DNA of 64,000 nt from Ailanthus altissimus. Its lineage: Eukaryota; Streptophyta; Magnoliopsida; Sapindales; Simaroubaceae. Under the pieces are notes generated by a model. It did not search any database. It was not told the origin of the DNA and was given only the letters and a program-made list of their open reading frames with translations. Of the stretch, positions 1-11,639 are shown in pieces. A program made the translations under genes and the position numbers. Numbering within the stretch: position 1 is the first letter of the stretch; each line of letters starts with the position of its first letter. The DNA is taken from the NCBI GenBank assembly GCA_946807835.1, contig OX327695.1, positions 21,930,501-21,994,500 of the forward strand. The letters run 5' to 3'.

Positions 1-259
1 AACTTCACAATTCCACAAGATTATTGTAGACTAGACTTTATCACAAGAATACTACAAGGTGAGATTAAGTTTGAAACTTCATTTAATGGCTTTAAGGGTG
101 AGTTTTTTTAATTTTATTAGTATAACAGACTTTGATTTCAGTATATGTTTATTGAATAAGAAATTAGATTTCCATTCCACTGCCTAATTGTATGTATGTT
201 ATGCATTTTGTAATTTAATGAACATCATTCACATGCATGTACCCATTAGATGCACTTCA
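1..259. other. AT-rich sequence without recognised gene
   Basis: No convincing coding similarity or element end is visible. It may be upstream sequence or the N-terminal part of the decayed MULE that follows. Confidence 0.4.
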
Positions 260-1175
260 ACAAGATTAAGGTTGATGTTGAAAATTCTATGAGTGGTAGT
301 GATAAGAGTAAGCTTTCTAATTGTCACAATAAAGATAAGGTTATGACTTTTAATAATGAACATAAAAAAGACATTGTGGTAGATAAAATAATTAGAGAAA
401 TGAGGAGAAGGTAGTTTAGGAGAGTTGGAGATGAGGAGATCAAATTTGAAGTTAGATAGGTCTTTAGTAATATCACTGAGTTAAGGAATTTTTTGAAAGA
501 ATATGCAGTCCAAAAGGGAGTTGCGTTGAAGAGGAAAAAATGATAAGGTTAGAGTGACTGCTAAGTATGCTTCACCTGATTGCAATTAAAGAATACACAC
601 GCCTATGATGGTTGATAAAATCAGCTTCATGGTGAAGACATTAGAAGGTAGAACACACACTTGCTTGAAGATTTGTAGGAATTCTGAAGTCAACAGCTCT
701 TGGGTGGTATAGAAAATGTATCACAACATTAAGAATAATCCTCATATGGAAGCTTATTATATGGCTACTAAGTTACATAATAGGTTTGGTACTAGCAGAA
801 ATAAGAGAAGACTATATGTGGCAAAGAATAAGGTACTTTAACTAGAAAAAAAATATGTTTCCAAATGTTATACTTTTCTCTCAACTTATGCAAATGTTCT
901 TTTGGTGATAAACAATGGGGTAACATGTAAGCTTTAGGAGGAGATATGAATAGATGAGGGTTCTTACTTTAAAAGGCTATTTTGAACTTTAAAGCTCAAT
1001 AAGAGGGATTTATGAAAAGTTGTAAAAGAATAATAGGCCTAAATGGTTGCCACTTTAAAGGTCCTTTTGGAGGGTTATTATGTATGCCATTTTTATTAAT
1101 GCAAACCATGACATATTTCATTTGGCTATATTTATTTGTGAGCAGGAAACCAAAGATAGTTGGAGTTGGTTTCTA
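260..1175 (+). pseudogene. Mutator-like (MULE) transposase relic
   Basis: Conceptual translation with several in-frame stops and frameshifts resembles plant MuDR-family transposases. Around 390-700 there is a DNA-binding-domain-like stretch (an 'LRNFLKEYAVQKG' segment, then a cysteine/histidine part ending 'RTHTCLKICRN'). At 1012-1090 comes the start of the catalytic MULE domain, GLNGCHFKGPFGG. In active relatives this motif is normally GLDGCHLKGPYGG and its Asp is the first catalytic residue; here it is Asn. The sequence stops resembling MULE near 1175, where AT-rich DNA with CGGTTCGG-type motifs typical of hAT ends begins. No terminal inverted repeats or C-terminal half were found, so this is a fragment. 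The family call rests on motif recall, not a search. Confidence 0.65.
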
Positions 1176-1545
1176 TAAGGGTGGGCATTGTCAACTAAAA
1201 ACCAAAAATTGAATCGGATCGGACTAGCCGGTTCGGTTTTTATTTATAAAAATAGCCAATTGGTTTTTTTTTCTAAAAAAAGCGATGGATCCGGTTCGAT
1301 TTAGGTTTGTTTTAATTTTAATAAAACTGAACCGAAAAATTGGATATTTTGGTAAATTAAACTAAAATTGACACATGGTATTGTATAAGTGGCAGTTGTA
1401 GCACAACCAAATTAAACATTGTCATATATAATCCTATCTCATTCCCAACTCAATAAAATAAAATAAAATTAAAATTAAAAAACTTAAACGTAAAACTAAA
1501 AGAAAAGAGTAAACAGTAGTCTCATTTTCTAATCTTTCGATTCTC

Positions 1546-1775
1546 TTACACAGTGACAGAGCCCTTAGCCATGCCATCAGTCCGCTGGTACTGGTAGGTT
1601 ACCGTTCGACTTTCACCGGTTTGCTATTCGCCTTTTTCCCGTTTTCTTTTTTTTCCCGGTTCACTGCTTGTTTTTGATTTCGTTACAAGTTACACAGTGA
1701 CAGAGCCCTTATCTTCCCGTGTCGTCTGTCCGCTGGTGGGTTGCCATTCGACCTTCGTCGATTCGCTCTTTGTAG
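1546..1775. repeat. Tandem duplication in hAT 5' region
   Basis: The string TTACACAGTGACAGAGCCCTTA occurs in two copies about 140 bp apart (from about 1546 and from about 1690). Each is followed by the same phrase 'tccgctggt' and a 'ttcgac' word. It is a diverged tandem duplication of about 140 bp in the untranslated leader or subterminal region of the hAT. Confidence 0.75.
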
Positions 1776-1850
1776 TTTTGTCGCCTGCTCTTCTTCACTG
1801 GTTTGCTATTTTGCCATCAGCTCATCTTAGCCGTTTGCAGTTCACTATTG

Positions 1851-1966
1851 TGCTGGTGTGTCTCCATTCGTCATCTCGTTGGTGTGTCACAATTCACCAT
1901 TGCATTGGTGTGTAGCTATTTTCCATTGCGCTCGTGTGTCACGATTCACCGTCGCGCTGGTGGTTG
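1851..1966. repeat. Four-copy 26-bp tandem repeat
   Basis: Four consecutive units of about 26 bp begin with the phrase (g/c)gtgtgt and contain 'attcaccat'-like words: about 1854, 1880, 1906 and 1932. Units differ by several substitutions. The array makes three overlapping short reading frames, which I treat as artefacts of the repeat. Confidence 0.7.
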
Positions 1967-2683
1967 CCCTTTGCCAACTCGAGTCCTCACTGTTAGAAAT
2001 TGGAACATGTCGGTTTTGCACTTTTGCTTGCAAATTCTTTTGATTTTTGGTTTTTTTATTGATCATTACGCTATGCATGTGAGAATGTTTTTTATTTGGG
2101 TGATAATGAAATATCTTAAGAGCAGATTGCAATTGTTGGTTTTGGTGAAATTTTTAGCTGTTATCTTAACTTGGCAGTTGGTAGTCTTTTAATTTTTACG
2201 TGCGTCAATGCTATAAAGTTCATATTTTCACCATCAATTATTGGTATTAAAATTGATTACTACTACTATAGGTTATTATTTGGTTCATGACTTGCCATTA
2301 GAGAAATTTTATGTATATGTGACCTCCAATTATATGTTTGTTATACATGCTTGTAAAATGTTGCCAAATGCAACCCTTAAACTTCATATAACAACCATTG
2401 ATTGAACATAATTTGAGATATATATACTTTTTTTATCTTAATTTTATAAGCTTAGTATTTATCTACAATACTCTTGTTGACATTTCTTATGCTTTTTAGT
2501 CATGGTGATGAAAGTAAAATTTAGTATTGTATGATAATTGAGTTACTAATGTTTTTTATTTTTCAATTATATTGACTTAAAAACTTGGCATCATAATTTT
2601 ACATACTCTGAAATCATTTTAGTTGTACCATTTGGTTGTTATATGATAGTGTTATGAATTTTGAATTGTGATTTTGTAGTAAA

Positions 2684-2833
2684 ATGAATCGTAGTTCAGA
2701 AATTAAAGGAGGTGGGCAAAGTGTTACCAATAGTAATACTAGTCACTTGAGATCAACAGTTTGGGAAAGTTTTATAAAGCTACTGGGTGGGAAAAGAACA
2801 AGATGCAATTACTGTAAGAAGACATATGCATGT
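2684..2833 (+). pseudogene. hAT transposase, BED zinc-finger exon (5' part)
   Basis: Translation from the ATG at 2684 gives the start of a BED-type zinc finger: a 'VWESFIKLLGGKRTRC' block followed by CNYCKKTYAC. In plant hAT transposases this finger binds the element ends. An acceptor-like TTTTGTAG precedes the ATG, suggesting an upstream non-coding exon. The frame is cut after 'YAC' by the LTR of element A and resumes at 15925, so both halves belong to one gene. On the far side the His and Cys expected in an HLKRC-type segment read Tyr and Phe (RSYLKRF), so the zinc ligands are incomplete. Confidence 0.8.
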
Positions 2834-4267
2834 TGATGAACACTTGAAATTAAATATTTAATAAGGGTTTTGTATCATTATTTTGTATTACTAGTGTCTT
2901 TAACCCCCATAACTTAAATATATTTACAATATTGTACCTAATTAGCATTTAACTGTTTTGTGGTAGGTTCAGTAAAATGAGCATAAATCTTTACCTAAGA
3001 AACTAATTGAAGTGATTCTTGATCCTAGGAAGAGCTGACTCAATGGGCTAACATATTTTATTTCACAAGAAATTTAAAATTTGAGCGTTTAAAGGGTGAA
3101 AATAGCATAGAACAAAACTAATCTACAGTACAGGTCCAATCTCAACAGTCATCAGTATTTATCCCATAACTATAGAAATACATATCTAATACATTTGAGA
3201 CAACTCTATTTGAAAAGATAATAGACTTATCTATAACTCTGATGTTTTGGATGACAGTTAAATCGGATCACATCAATTCTAAATTGGACAATCAAATAGG
3301 TGCATTAATGATAATTAATGCAAATTATTTGCCACCTTTCTTGACTTTTATCATCCAAGTGATTCCCTCCTCATTTGTCTTGATTTATCCATATTTTTTT
3401 TTATAAATAGGTGGCTTGTTTATGCTCAAAGCATGTAATTAAAGAACTATATTTTAGTTTAAAATACTTATCTTTTGTATTATTTCTTTGTAGTATTAGT
3501 TCTCTTGTTTACTATTTTAAAGTCATGTTATCTTTTCTTCTATCTCTTTTCTTTTTCTTTAGTTTTGTTAGGTCCAAGTAATTTTATTTTTGCTCAAGTG
3601 AAAGGGTAAAACTCTTAGTAAGGTAATAAGATATACTCAACTCTTATTCATAAATTTAATGTTTCATTCTTATGTTATGCGAATTTATATATGATGCATT
3701 TATTTTGTTTGTAATATTAATATCCTTTCTTATAAAGTGGTGTATCTTGATTTATTATAGACAATTTTTATAGTTGTCACAAGAAATACTTAAAATCATT
3801 TAAAGGATTTGGTATAGATATCATTTCTTTTAAAGTAGGAGTCTTGATTTATTGTAGACAAATATAAAGATTGGCATAATAAATACTTGAACTAATTTAC
3901 AAGATTTGATGTATAATAATTGAAAGAAATAAATACTAGTTAATATATAAATTGTGATAAGTTTTAATTGTTATATCTTTCGATTGGAACCTCCTTTGTG
4001 TGAGGATTACAATTGAATTATAAAAAGAGTTGAATATATTCATATTTCATATGCCAAGAGTGAATACCCCTAACCTTAGCTTTTATTTCAATTGGTTAAT
4101 TGAATTATTATTTACAAACATTGTATACTGTTTTAATTGTCCTTAAAATATATATAGTTTGTAATTTAAAATCCACTTCCTTGTAGATTGACTTTGTTCC
4201 CACCGGGTTATTTATCATTTCGACAGTCCTGTACTTGAAAATAAACTTCTATATTCTGGACATGTCA
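2834..4267 (+). repeat. 5' LTR of element A
   Basis: A 1434-bp LTR running TGATGAACAC...GGACATGTCA. It matches in full the solo LTR at 58536-59957 and in part the minus-strand copy at 14568-15440. A TATA-like ttttataaatagg lies near 3402-3411, which may be the LTR promoter. The last 60 bp include 'ttgttcccaccgggttattt', a phrase shared by the other copies. Confidence 0.85.
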
Positions 4268-4271
4268 AATA

Positions 4272-4290
4272 TTTGGCACCGTTGCCGGGA
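4272..4290 (+). other. Primer-binding site of element A
   Basis: ATTTGGCACCGTTGCCGGGA begins a few bases after the LTR end. It is one substitution from the TGGCGCCGTTGCCGGGGA-type site common in Athila/Tat elements. It fixes the plus orientation. Confidence 0.8.
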
Positions 4291-4581
4291 AAGTGAAAAT
4301 AACATTGTTTTTAATTTTATTTTTATGGAAGGCTAAGCCTTCTAATTGCTCTACGTTATTTATTATTCACTTGTTATTTTCATGGAAGATTAAACCTCCT
4401 ACTCTTTATATATTAATTTTTTATTATATAATCTAACATTACTAATTTAACTTCTAATTATTTATCTTTATTTTATTTTAATTTTAATTTTGCCTATTTT
4501 ATTTGCTTGTGTTTAATATTTTATTTTATTTCTCTTATTTGTATTGTTTATTGTTATTTTATTTTGTTTTATTTGTTTTAG

Positions 4582-6157
4582 ATGAGCGGTTGATTTCGAG
4601 ATCCTAATTCCCTTTGTTTGGTAAAAGGTAATTTTAGAACTTACTTTGATAATTTGTTGGATTCTCCTTCATCTTTTCATTCTTCACCAATTAACACCAT
4701 GACCAAAAATCAAATTGAGGGACTTATAGACCCAGGGGACAATCAGTCCCAACATAATGACCATAACCGACTTAGGACACTAATAGACTACATGAAACCT
4801 ACACGAACTGGTGCACCATCTTGCCTAATTTTTTCTTCGGATGCAACACATTTTAATTTTAAGCCAGACATTATCTAAAATTTATCCACTTTTTATGACT
4901 TAGATGTAGAGAACCCTTATCTACATCTAAGAGAATTTGAAGAAGTGTGTAACACGTATAATGACCAAAATTGTAGCATGAACACAATTTGACTTAAGCT
5001 TTTCCCATTTTTTTTAAAAGATAATGCTAAAACATGACTACAAAATCTTAGGCCAGGATCCATTTCTTTATAGGATGAAATGCAACAACAATTCCTAAAA
5101 TTGTTTTTCTTTATCATAGAACAAATTCTTTTAAAAGAAAAATTACCACTTTTGCCCAAAAATTAGAAGAGACCCTTTACTAATGTTGGGAAATATATAA
5201 AGAATTACTTAATATCTGTCCCTATTATAGCTTTGAAACATAGAGATTAGTCTCAAATTTTTATAAGGGCTTAACACCCCATGTTAGGAAAATTGTAGAA
5301 ATGGTGTGTAATGGAACATTTGAGGACAAAGACTCGGAATAGGCAATGAACTATTTAGAATTACTAGCAGAAAATGCTCAAAATTGGTACACTGTTGGTA
5401 CCTGTGAGGCACCTAGCAAAAATTAAACCACTACATCTAGTGGGGGTATTTATTATCTGAGGGAAAACCATGACCTTCAAGCCAAATTAGCATCCCTAGC
5501 TAGAAAAGTCAAAGCCTCAGAAATAAAAAAGAGTGGTCAATTAAAATCTGTTCAAGAATTTGTGTCACATTTGTGAAACCCATGATCATTCTACCCATGA
5601 TTGCCCAACCTTGCCTGCATTTAGGGAATATTTTCATGAACAAGCCAATGTTCTAAACACGTTCAAGATGTCAAATAATAACCCATATTCATAAAACTAC
5701 AATCCTGGATAGAGAAATCACCCGAGTTTAGTTGGAGGAATGACATTCAAGCACAGGCTTCACAACCACCTTTCCAACCACACTAAATTTTTTAAAACCA
5801 TCAAGATTATGCACTAAATGTCCCACCTCCTAAGAAAAATCTTGAAAAATATTGAAGAAACTTTGCATGCATTTATTGAAAAGCAAGAGTCTATTAATTC
5901 TCAAAATGTTCAAACATTTACTCATTTGAAAGATACTTTTGCTAAATTTGCATCCGTACTGAACATTCACGAGAAAGGAAAATTTCATTCTCAACCACAA
6001 TCAAACCCCAAAGGACAATATAACTCAAATGCATGTAGTTCAGGAAGCCAACATATGGATCAAGTTAAAGCTGTTATCACTTTTCGGAATGATAAAATTG
6101 TTAAAAAATACCTTCTTGAACCTTATGAGAATGATGAATCAATCTCTAAGGGTAAGT
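4582..6157 (+). pseudogene. gag of element A (decayed)
   Basis: Conceptual translation from the ATG at 4582 through several stops and frameshifts gives a plant Ty3-gypsy gag. It has an N-terminal region, a capsid-like part (LHLREFEEVCNTY near 4920, a 'FPFFLKDNAKT' block near 5000) and a degenerate zinc knuckle region (ICETHDHSTHDCP near 5574). The linker continues as an open segment at 5818-6157. Gag would form the particle that packages the element RNA. No intact frame longer than about 113 codons survives. Confidence 0.75.
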
Positions 6158-6239
6158 AAAGCGTTAAACCTACACCTAATGAAGAAAACACCAAACCCTC
6201 ACCAATACCCTTATTTCCTCATACATTACATAATCCTAA

Positions 6240-7310
6240 GAAGATGAATCATAATTTTGAAAATTTTAAAATCTTCAAACAGATAAAAGCTAATATTCCT
6301 TTATTGGATGTTATTAAAAAAGTTCGCTTTATGTAAAATTTTTAAAGGATTTATGAACGGTAAAAAGAAAACTGAATGTGAAAAAGAAAGCATTTTTAGT
6401 TGAACAAGTAAGTGCCATTCTTCAGAACAATAATACTTTGAAATATAAAGACCCTAGTTGTTCTACAATTTCATGTATTATTGGAAGTCATAAAATTGAA
6501 CAAGCCTTACTTGATATTGGTGCTAGTGTGAATTTACTGCCGTATTCAGTTTATCAATAGCTCAATCTCAATGAGTTAAAATTAACTTCTATAACTCTTT
6601 TGTTTGCCGATAGATCAATAAAAGTATCAAGAGGGATAGTGGAAGATGTTTTAGTTCAAATTGATAAATTCATATACCATGTGAATTTTATTATCTTTGA
6701 CACAGAACCTATTAAAGGATGTAATATGATACCTATTATTTTGGTTCATCCATTTTTAGCAACTTCTAACACTTTGATTAATTTTCAGAATGGAGTAATG
6801 AAGCTTTCATTTAGAAACATGACATTTAAGTTTAATGTTTTCAATATGTGTAAGCAACCACATGAGAGGAAGGATGAAAGTGAAGAAGTAGACATAATTG
6901 AAACGATTGTGGATGATCATATTCAAAAATGGAGTTCTACCGATCCCTTAGAAATATGTTTAAGAACATTTATTTGAGTCAAATATACAATTAGATCCTA
7001 AAATCTCTAACATATGTTCTTTACTTAACTGTGTACAGGTGATTGAAAATAAAGGATGGAAACCATGAAGTATTAGAAGAAAATAAGGATAAATAGAATG
7101 AAAATTTAAAGTTGGAGTTGAAATCTCTGCCCGAAGGATTGAAATATGCATTTCTTGGAGAGAAACAAACTTACCTAGTGGTAATCTTTTCTATACTCAC
7201 AAGCGAACAAGAAGGTAAGTTAATTGAATTATTAAAAATGCATAAAATACAATTGGGTGGACCATAAAAGACATAACCGACATAATCCTTTGATTTGCAC
7301 TCATAGTTAG
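6240..7310 (+). pseudogene. Aspartic protease and protease-RT linker of element A
   Basis: A conserved block near 6285-6420 precedes the retroviral-type aspartic protease: ALLDIGASVNLLPYSVYQ at 6507-6560, where D-I-G replaces the usual D-S/T/L-G. Then come the 'ADRSIKVSRGIVEDVLV' segment and 'FDTEPIKG'. After 7040 the linker to RT can be followed (LPEGLKYAFLGEKQTYL, then a shifted 'IGWTIKDI') to about 7310. There the homology stops and about 190 expected residues of RT, including the YxDD core, are missing before coding resumes at 10791. Confidence 0.75.
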
Positions 7311-8290
7311 CCACGCTGAGAGATATAATTATTAAATGTTAGCACAGCTAAGTGTTAGCTGATTATAATACTCAGCAGATGCAAGAGTTGGAGCCTTGTC
7401 TGTAATGGGACATAGACCATGGAATATACTAGTAACTGCATAGTTGTAAGAGTTACAATCGGATGCTAGGAAATGCATGTTGTGCAAGTATGTTCTCGAA
7501 TAGTTATCCCTAATCTATTTCTGCCGATGCGGGTTTATCGGTGGATACCTTTATATATAGATCAGCATATGTCGTACCTATAGGGTATAGATAGTCGTTC
7601 TTAGCCGACTGTGAGCTTGGAGCTCGTATTGACATATGGTATCCAATTAGGACTGGATATGGAACAGACTCACGAGGGCCTCCGATAAACACCAATGTAA
7701 GCCGTCAACGAACGATCCTCTCGAGTTGAGTAGTATACGTGGTCCTTTGACCTGAGTGCCACAGTGGGCTTGTAAGTGATCCATCATACGTTAGTTCCAC
7801 GCATGTCACAGACCTTTCATGGTGTGACCGCTGGGTGTCGCTAGGTATGGTCATATGCTTATGGAGTTCGGTGCGTATAGATATGGGATCCGTCAGCTCC
7901 CATATGGAGTTTGATATCCAGATGCTTCGAGACTATATCTCAGAAAGTCTTGTGGCCACAAGCAATTATCCCGGGAAAGAGTTCCGCCAGGGTGGAACAA
8001 TATGGAAAAGGAGTTTGCGCATATTGTTCAGTAAGAAACAAGTCTAGAGATAGAACATGGATGAGCATATAGGGATTTGACGGTGATAATCTATATCCCT
8101 GCACATCCAAGATATCATGACGGAAGGACTATACATATGCGTTGTAACCTCAACTTGCATAGTTCAACGCATTGATTTGTATATCCGTGACGTGTGCGTA
8201 AGGCATTGCTCACGGACTCATGGAATAGTTCCATTTGACGAATCGGGTGTAGCACCTAAGGAGTCTCGCGATATGGAGTGTACTCGTTAT

Positions 8291-9780
8291 TGATAAGGGC
8301 AAATTTGTCATATATTTTCTCATGTTTTTATTATTGATATTTTATGATTTTATAAGAATAGATGGCTATTTATGTGCATTATTGTTATTTATAGGGACTT
8401 GAACGAAATTTAAAGAAAGAACGCAAAAGGAGCAAAAACAGAGACTAAAATGTAAAGATTTCAAAGTATGTGTCCATCGCCCCAGCGCCACAAGGATTTT
8501 CGCCCCAGCGCTGAAATAGTGATCGAAATAAGAAAAACGACCTGCTTAAGTCGCGTCTGGCGCTCCAGCGCCGAAGATTCACCGCGCCAGCGACGTTCCA
8601 GCGCCCCAACGCTATCAACATACCGCGCCAACGGTAAAGCCGTTTTCATGCAGCGCCCCAGCGCCAAGATCCCACCGCTCCAGCGGTGAAAGCTTTTTCA
8701 CGCGTCGCCCCAGCGACAACTTCATAGCGCGCCAGCGGTAGTGCGAGTCCTAATCCGACGAGAATTGAGATTTTCAAGCTCATATCAATCCCTATATAAA
8801 GCCACTCGTTCCCAGCCTTCAAGAATGAATCCAAGACGACCCAAGAGCACCAAGAATACAGAGCACGAGTCTTGGAGAACAATAGGAGCTTAATTGAAGC
8901 AACTTTAGAGAGAGATACAAGACGTTCTTCGGCATCAAGAGTTTCTAGGCAGCGCAATTAAGAGCAATTCGACGTCTATATCGGTTTGCTAATAATTGTA
9001 TCATGATTTATAATTATTTTTACTGCTGTTCTCTTGTAGCCATGAGCTAAACTTGTTTTCTAGGGTTAATATTTGAACTCAATATGTGCGCTTAAATTGC
9101 CATATCCTTTTAGTATTTAATAAACTTAGTCATTTATTATTTAAATTACTTGTGTTTAATGCTTCAATATATCTGGCCAATATATGGTGAATGAATTGGT
9201 AATATTATTGATAAACTCGGAAGAGGAATCATAATATTTAGACCTAGGTAATTTGATGCATGATTGTAGAGTAACATTCAATGTTGCATATGCAAGTTTC
9301 AACTTAGGATAGGAATATACCTAATTGGCATGTATGATCAATAAGACCTAATCTTAATGAATCTTAATTTATTACAAGTACCATAGGAATATAGGTATTT
9401 GGTAAATTAAGGTATACTTGCATGACCTTGGAAGAGGCTTGTGAATACATTAGTGTCGTGATCAATAACAAAGACTAAAGGAATTAAATATTAGATGATT
9501 TATCATTGGAAAGCATATTGAGGGATAGTATTAACCTTAGGTTTTCTCTATATTGCTATCTTTCAAATCTCTTTACATTGTGTCATTGCTTTTATATTTT
9601 CTACACTCATTCTTGGATTTTTATTTTTCTGAATAATTATTAGAAAGACATAATTTTAGTAATTGGTTAATAAGAAGAAATTATCCCTGTGAGTTCGACA
9701 TCCGACTAATTAGTCTCTTTATTACTTGCATACGATAGTGTATACTTGCACTTAATTTATGATATAGAAATATCGCATCA
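8291..9780 (+). mobile_element. Solo LTR, 1490 bp, perfect 5-bp TSD
   Basis: The sequence runs TGATAAGGGC...ATCGCATCA and is flanked on both sides by GTTAT (8286-8290 and 9781-9785). No internal coding or PBS is present, so this is a solo LTR left by recombination between two LTRs. A TATA-like CTATATAAAG lies at 8792-8801, downstream of the GC-rich array described separately. The 3' part (9660-9780) resembles the terminal region of the element C LTRs, suggesting a related gypsy group. The perfect TSD marks it as the youngest layer of this nest. Confidence 0.9.
8476..8742. repeat. CCAGCG-rich array inside the solo LTR
   Basis: In this AT-rich surrounding, a 265-bp block carries nine exact CCAGCG words plus two CCAACG variants, often as GCCCCAGCGC. 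They are spaced irregularly (roughly 15-50 bp), so it is not a simple tandem repeat. It sits just upstream of the probable LTR TATA box. It also creates long antisense reading frames that I do not regard as genes. Confidence 0.8.
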
Positions 9781-10065
9781 GTTATGCACTGGGGCAGCGT
9801 GCTAGATTAAATTATTTAATTCAGCAATATTCAACATTACCATGAGAATGCGTGCGTGTCTGTATTTAAGTGTTAAATACAACAATTAGTCAATAATTGT
9901 TATTTACTAGTTGTATAATGACACGTGACGCATTGTGGACCCTAGGTTGAATTTATCCAAGTGCGGGTTTGGTGGGACCCATTAAGGGGTAGACTTGTAA
10001 CTATTTATGAGGGGCAAAATGGTATTTCTCACTTTAATTATTTAATTATTAAATAATCACAATAT

Positions 10066-10268
10066 CTCTCTTATTATATAATATAATATATTTTTATATT
10101 ATATTATTTTATTATATAATATATTATTATATCATATTATATAATATTTTATTATTAGATATTATATATATATTAATATTATATTTAGGTGCCAAATAGT
10201 TGGCACCTATTACTATTTTTATATTATTATTATATATATTATTATTTTATTAATATATATATATATAT
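10066..10268. repeat. AT-rich low-complexity tract
   Basis: Almost pure A/T sequence with TATTATATAA-like units, ending in a (TA)n run at about 10246-10268. It is followed by a GA-rich stretch and the palindromic word GGCCATTTTGGCC (10319-10331). Confidence 0.85.
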
Positions 10269-10790
10269 AAAGAGAAGAGAGAATCAAATTGAAAAATGTG
10301 TGTGCTGTGTGTGCTTCTCGGCCATTTTGGCCAAGAGAGAAGAGAAGAGAAAATGGAGAAAGAAGAAGAAGAAAAAGAGAAAAAAAATGAAATTGTTTCA
10401 TTTTTCTTTATACTTCCAATTGAAGTAATAGAGAATTGCTTCAAATTCTCTATTTTTTATCCTTTTAGAGAAAAGGATAAAAACACACACTGACCATTTT
10501 GGGGTTTAAGAGTTAAACCCAGTGCTGCGTTAAGGACTGTTGTTCTAGCTCACCAAGCCCACCATGTTGGTGACTAGAACTACCTGCGAGTTGGTCTTCA
10601 TGCGGACTCCAGAAAAAATATATGTATAACATTACACGTTGAGGTGAGTTCTCTAATCCTATAAATATATTAATGCGATTAATATATTTTATTTATTGTG
10701 TTTATTGCAAAATTTATACGTTTTCGCTGTGTTAGGCAATAGACACAATTGCACATGTATACACCCATACGTATATTAGATCTGCTAACA

Positions 10791-11565
10791 GATTTAACTG
10801 TGTTTGAAAATTCTTTTGATAATTGTCTTGAAAATTTAGAAAAAGTCTTAAAAAAATGTGAAGAAAAGAGTCTTGTATTGAATTGGAAAAAATGTCATTA
10901 CATGATTACTTTTGAAATTGTTTTGGGACATGTAGTGTCTTCTAAAGCAATTAAAGTGGATAAGGCAAAGGTTAAACTCATTACACATTTGCCTATACCA
11001 AAACCAGTCAGAGAAGTCCGATCCTTTTTAGGACATGTTGGATTTTATAAGAGGTTCACAAAAACTTTTAGTGCTATATCTAAACCTCTTAGTAAAAGAT
11101 GTATCATTTGAGTGGACTCAAGAGTGTCAAAATTTGTTTGAAAAATTAATTGACCTCTTAACATTTGCTCCTATCATACAATTTCTTGACTGATTTTTAC
11201 TTTTTGAGCTCATGTGTGATGCTAGTGAGTACGTTGTTGGTGTTGTATTGGGACAAAGAAAGAAAGGTAAATCATATGTAATTTATTACACAAGTAGAAC
11301 TTTAAACAGTGCACAAATGAATTACACAACAACTGAAAAAGAACTACTTACTGTAATATTTGCATTAAACAAATTTCGTTCTTTCTTAATGGTTTTTCAA
11401 CTGTTGTGGTTACTGACCATGCTGCTGTAAGGTACTTAATGTCAAAACAGGATGCAAAACTATCAAGGATAAGAAGGGAGCTGAGAATGTTGTTGCAGAT
11501 TTCTTATCAAGACTCGCACCAGATTCATTAATAGAAATAACACCTATTAATAATTCTTTTCTTGA
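10791..11565 (+). pseudogene. Reverse transcriptase 3' part and RNase H of element A
   Basis: The open segment at 10791-11111 matches the RT thumb/connection region just after the YxDD core: LVLNWKKCHYMI, 'LGHVVSSKAIKVDKAK' and 'VRSFLGHVGFYKRF'. RNase H follows: LMCDASEYVVGVVLGQ at about 11208, then 'YYTSRTLNSAQMNYTTTEKE', a shifted 'VVTDHAAVRYL', and a terminal 'VVADFLSRL' near 11490. Frame changes near 11105 and 11400 break it. These domains copied the element RNA into DNA and removed the RNA strand. Confidence 0.85.
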
Positions 11566-11639
11566 TGAATTTTTATTTTTTACTATTACAATGTCTTGGT
11601 ATGTTAATATTGTTAATTGTCGTATAACAGGAGAAATGC

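Larger units (their letters stand above)
7337..10790 (+). mobile_element. LTR-type insertion in element A pol, itself interrupted by a solo LTR
   Basis: The segment begins TGTTAGCACAG and ends TCTGCTAACA, giving LTR-like inverted ends (TGTTAGCA/TGCTAACA). Without the nested 8291-9785 piece it is about 1.96 kb and lacks any coding sequence, as in a long solo LTR. Pol coding resumes immediately after 10790. The 5 bp after it (GATTT) are not found before 7337. This fits the RT deletion seen on that side, so deletion of the left flank may have removed the target-site copy. The left boundary is therefore less certain than the right one. Confidence 0.5.

Noticed and set aside
8461..8957. Overlapping 68-103 codon frames on both strands
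   Set aside because: They fall in the GC-rich CCAGCG array of a solo LTR; composition keeps stops away. No protein features.
10189..10493. Lysine-rich or hydrophobic small frames
   Set aside because: Products of (TA)n and GA-rich low-complexity sequence in an LTR-like insert.
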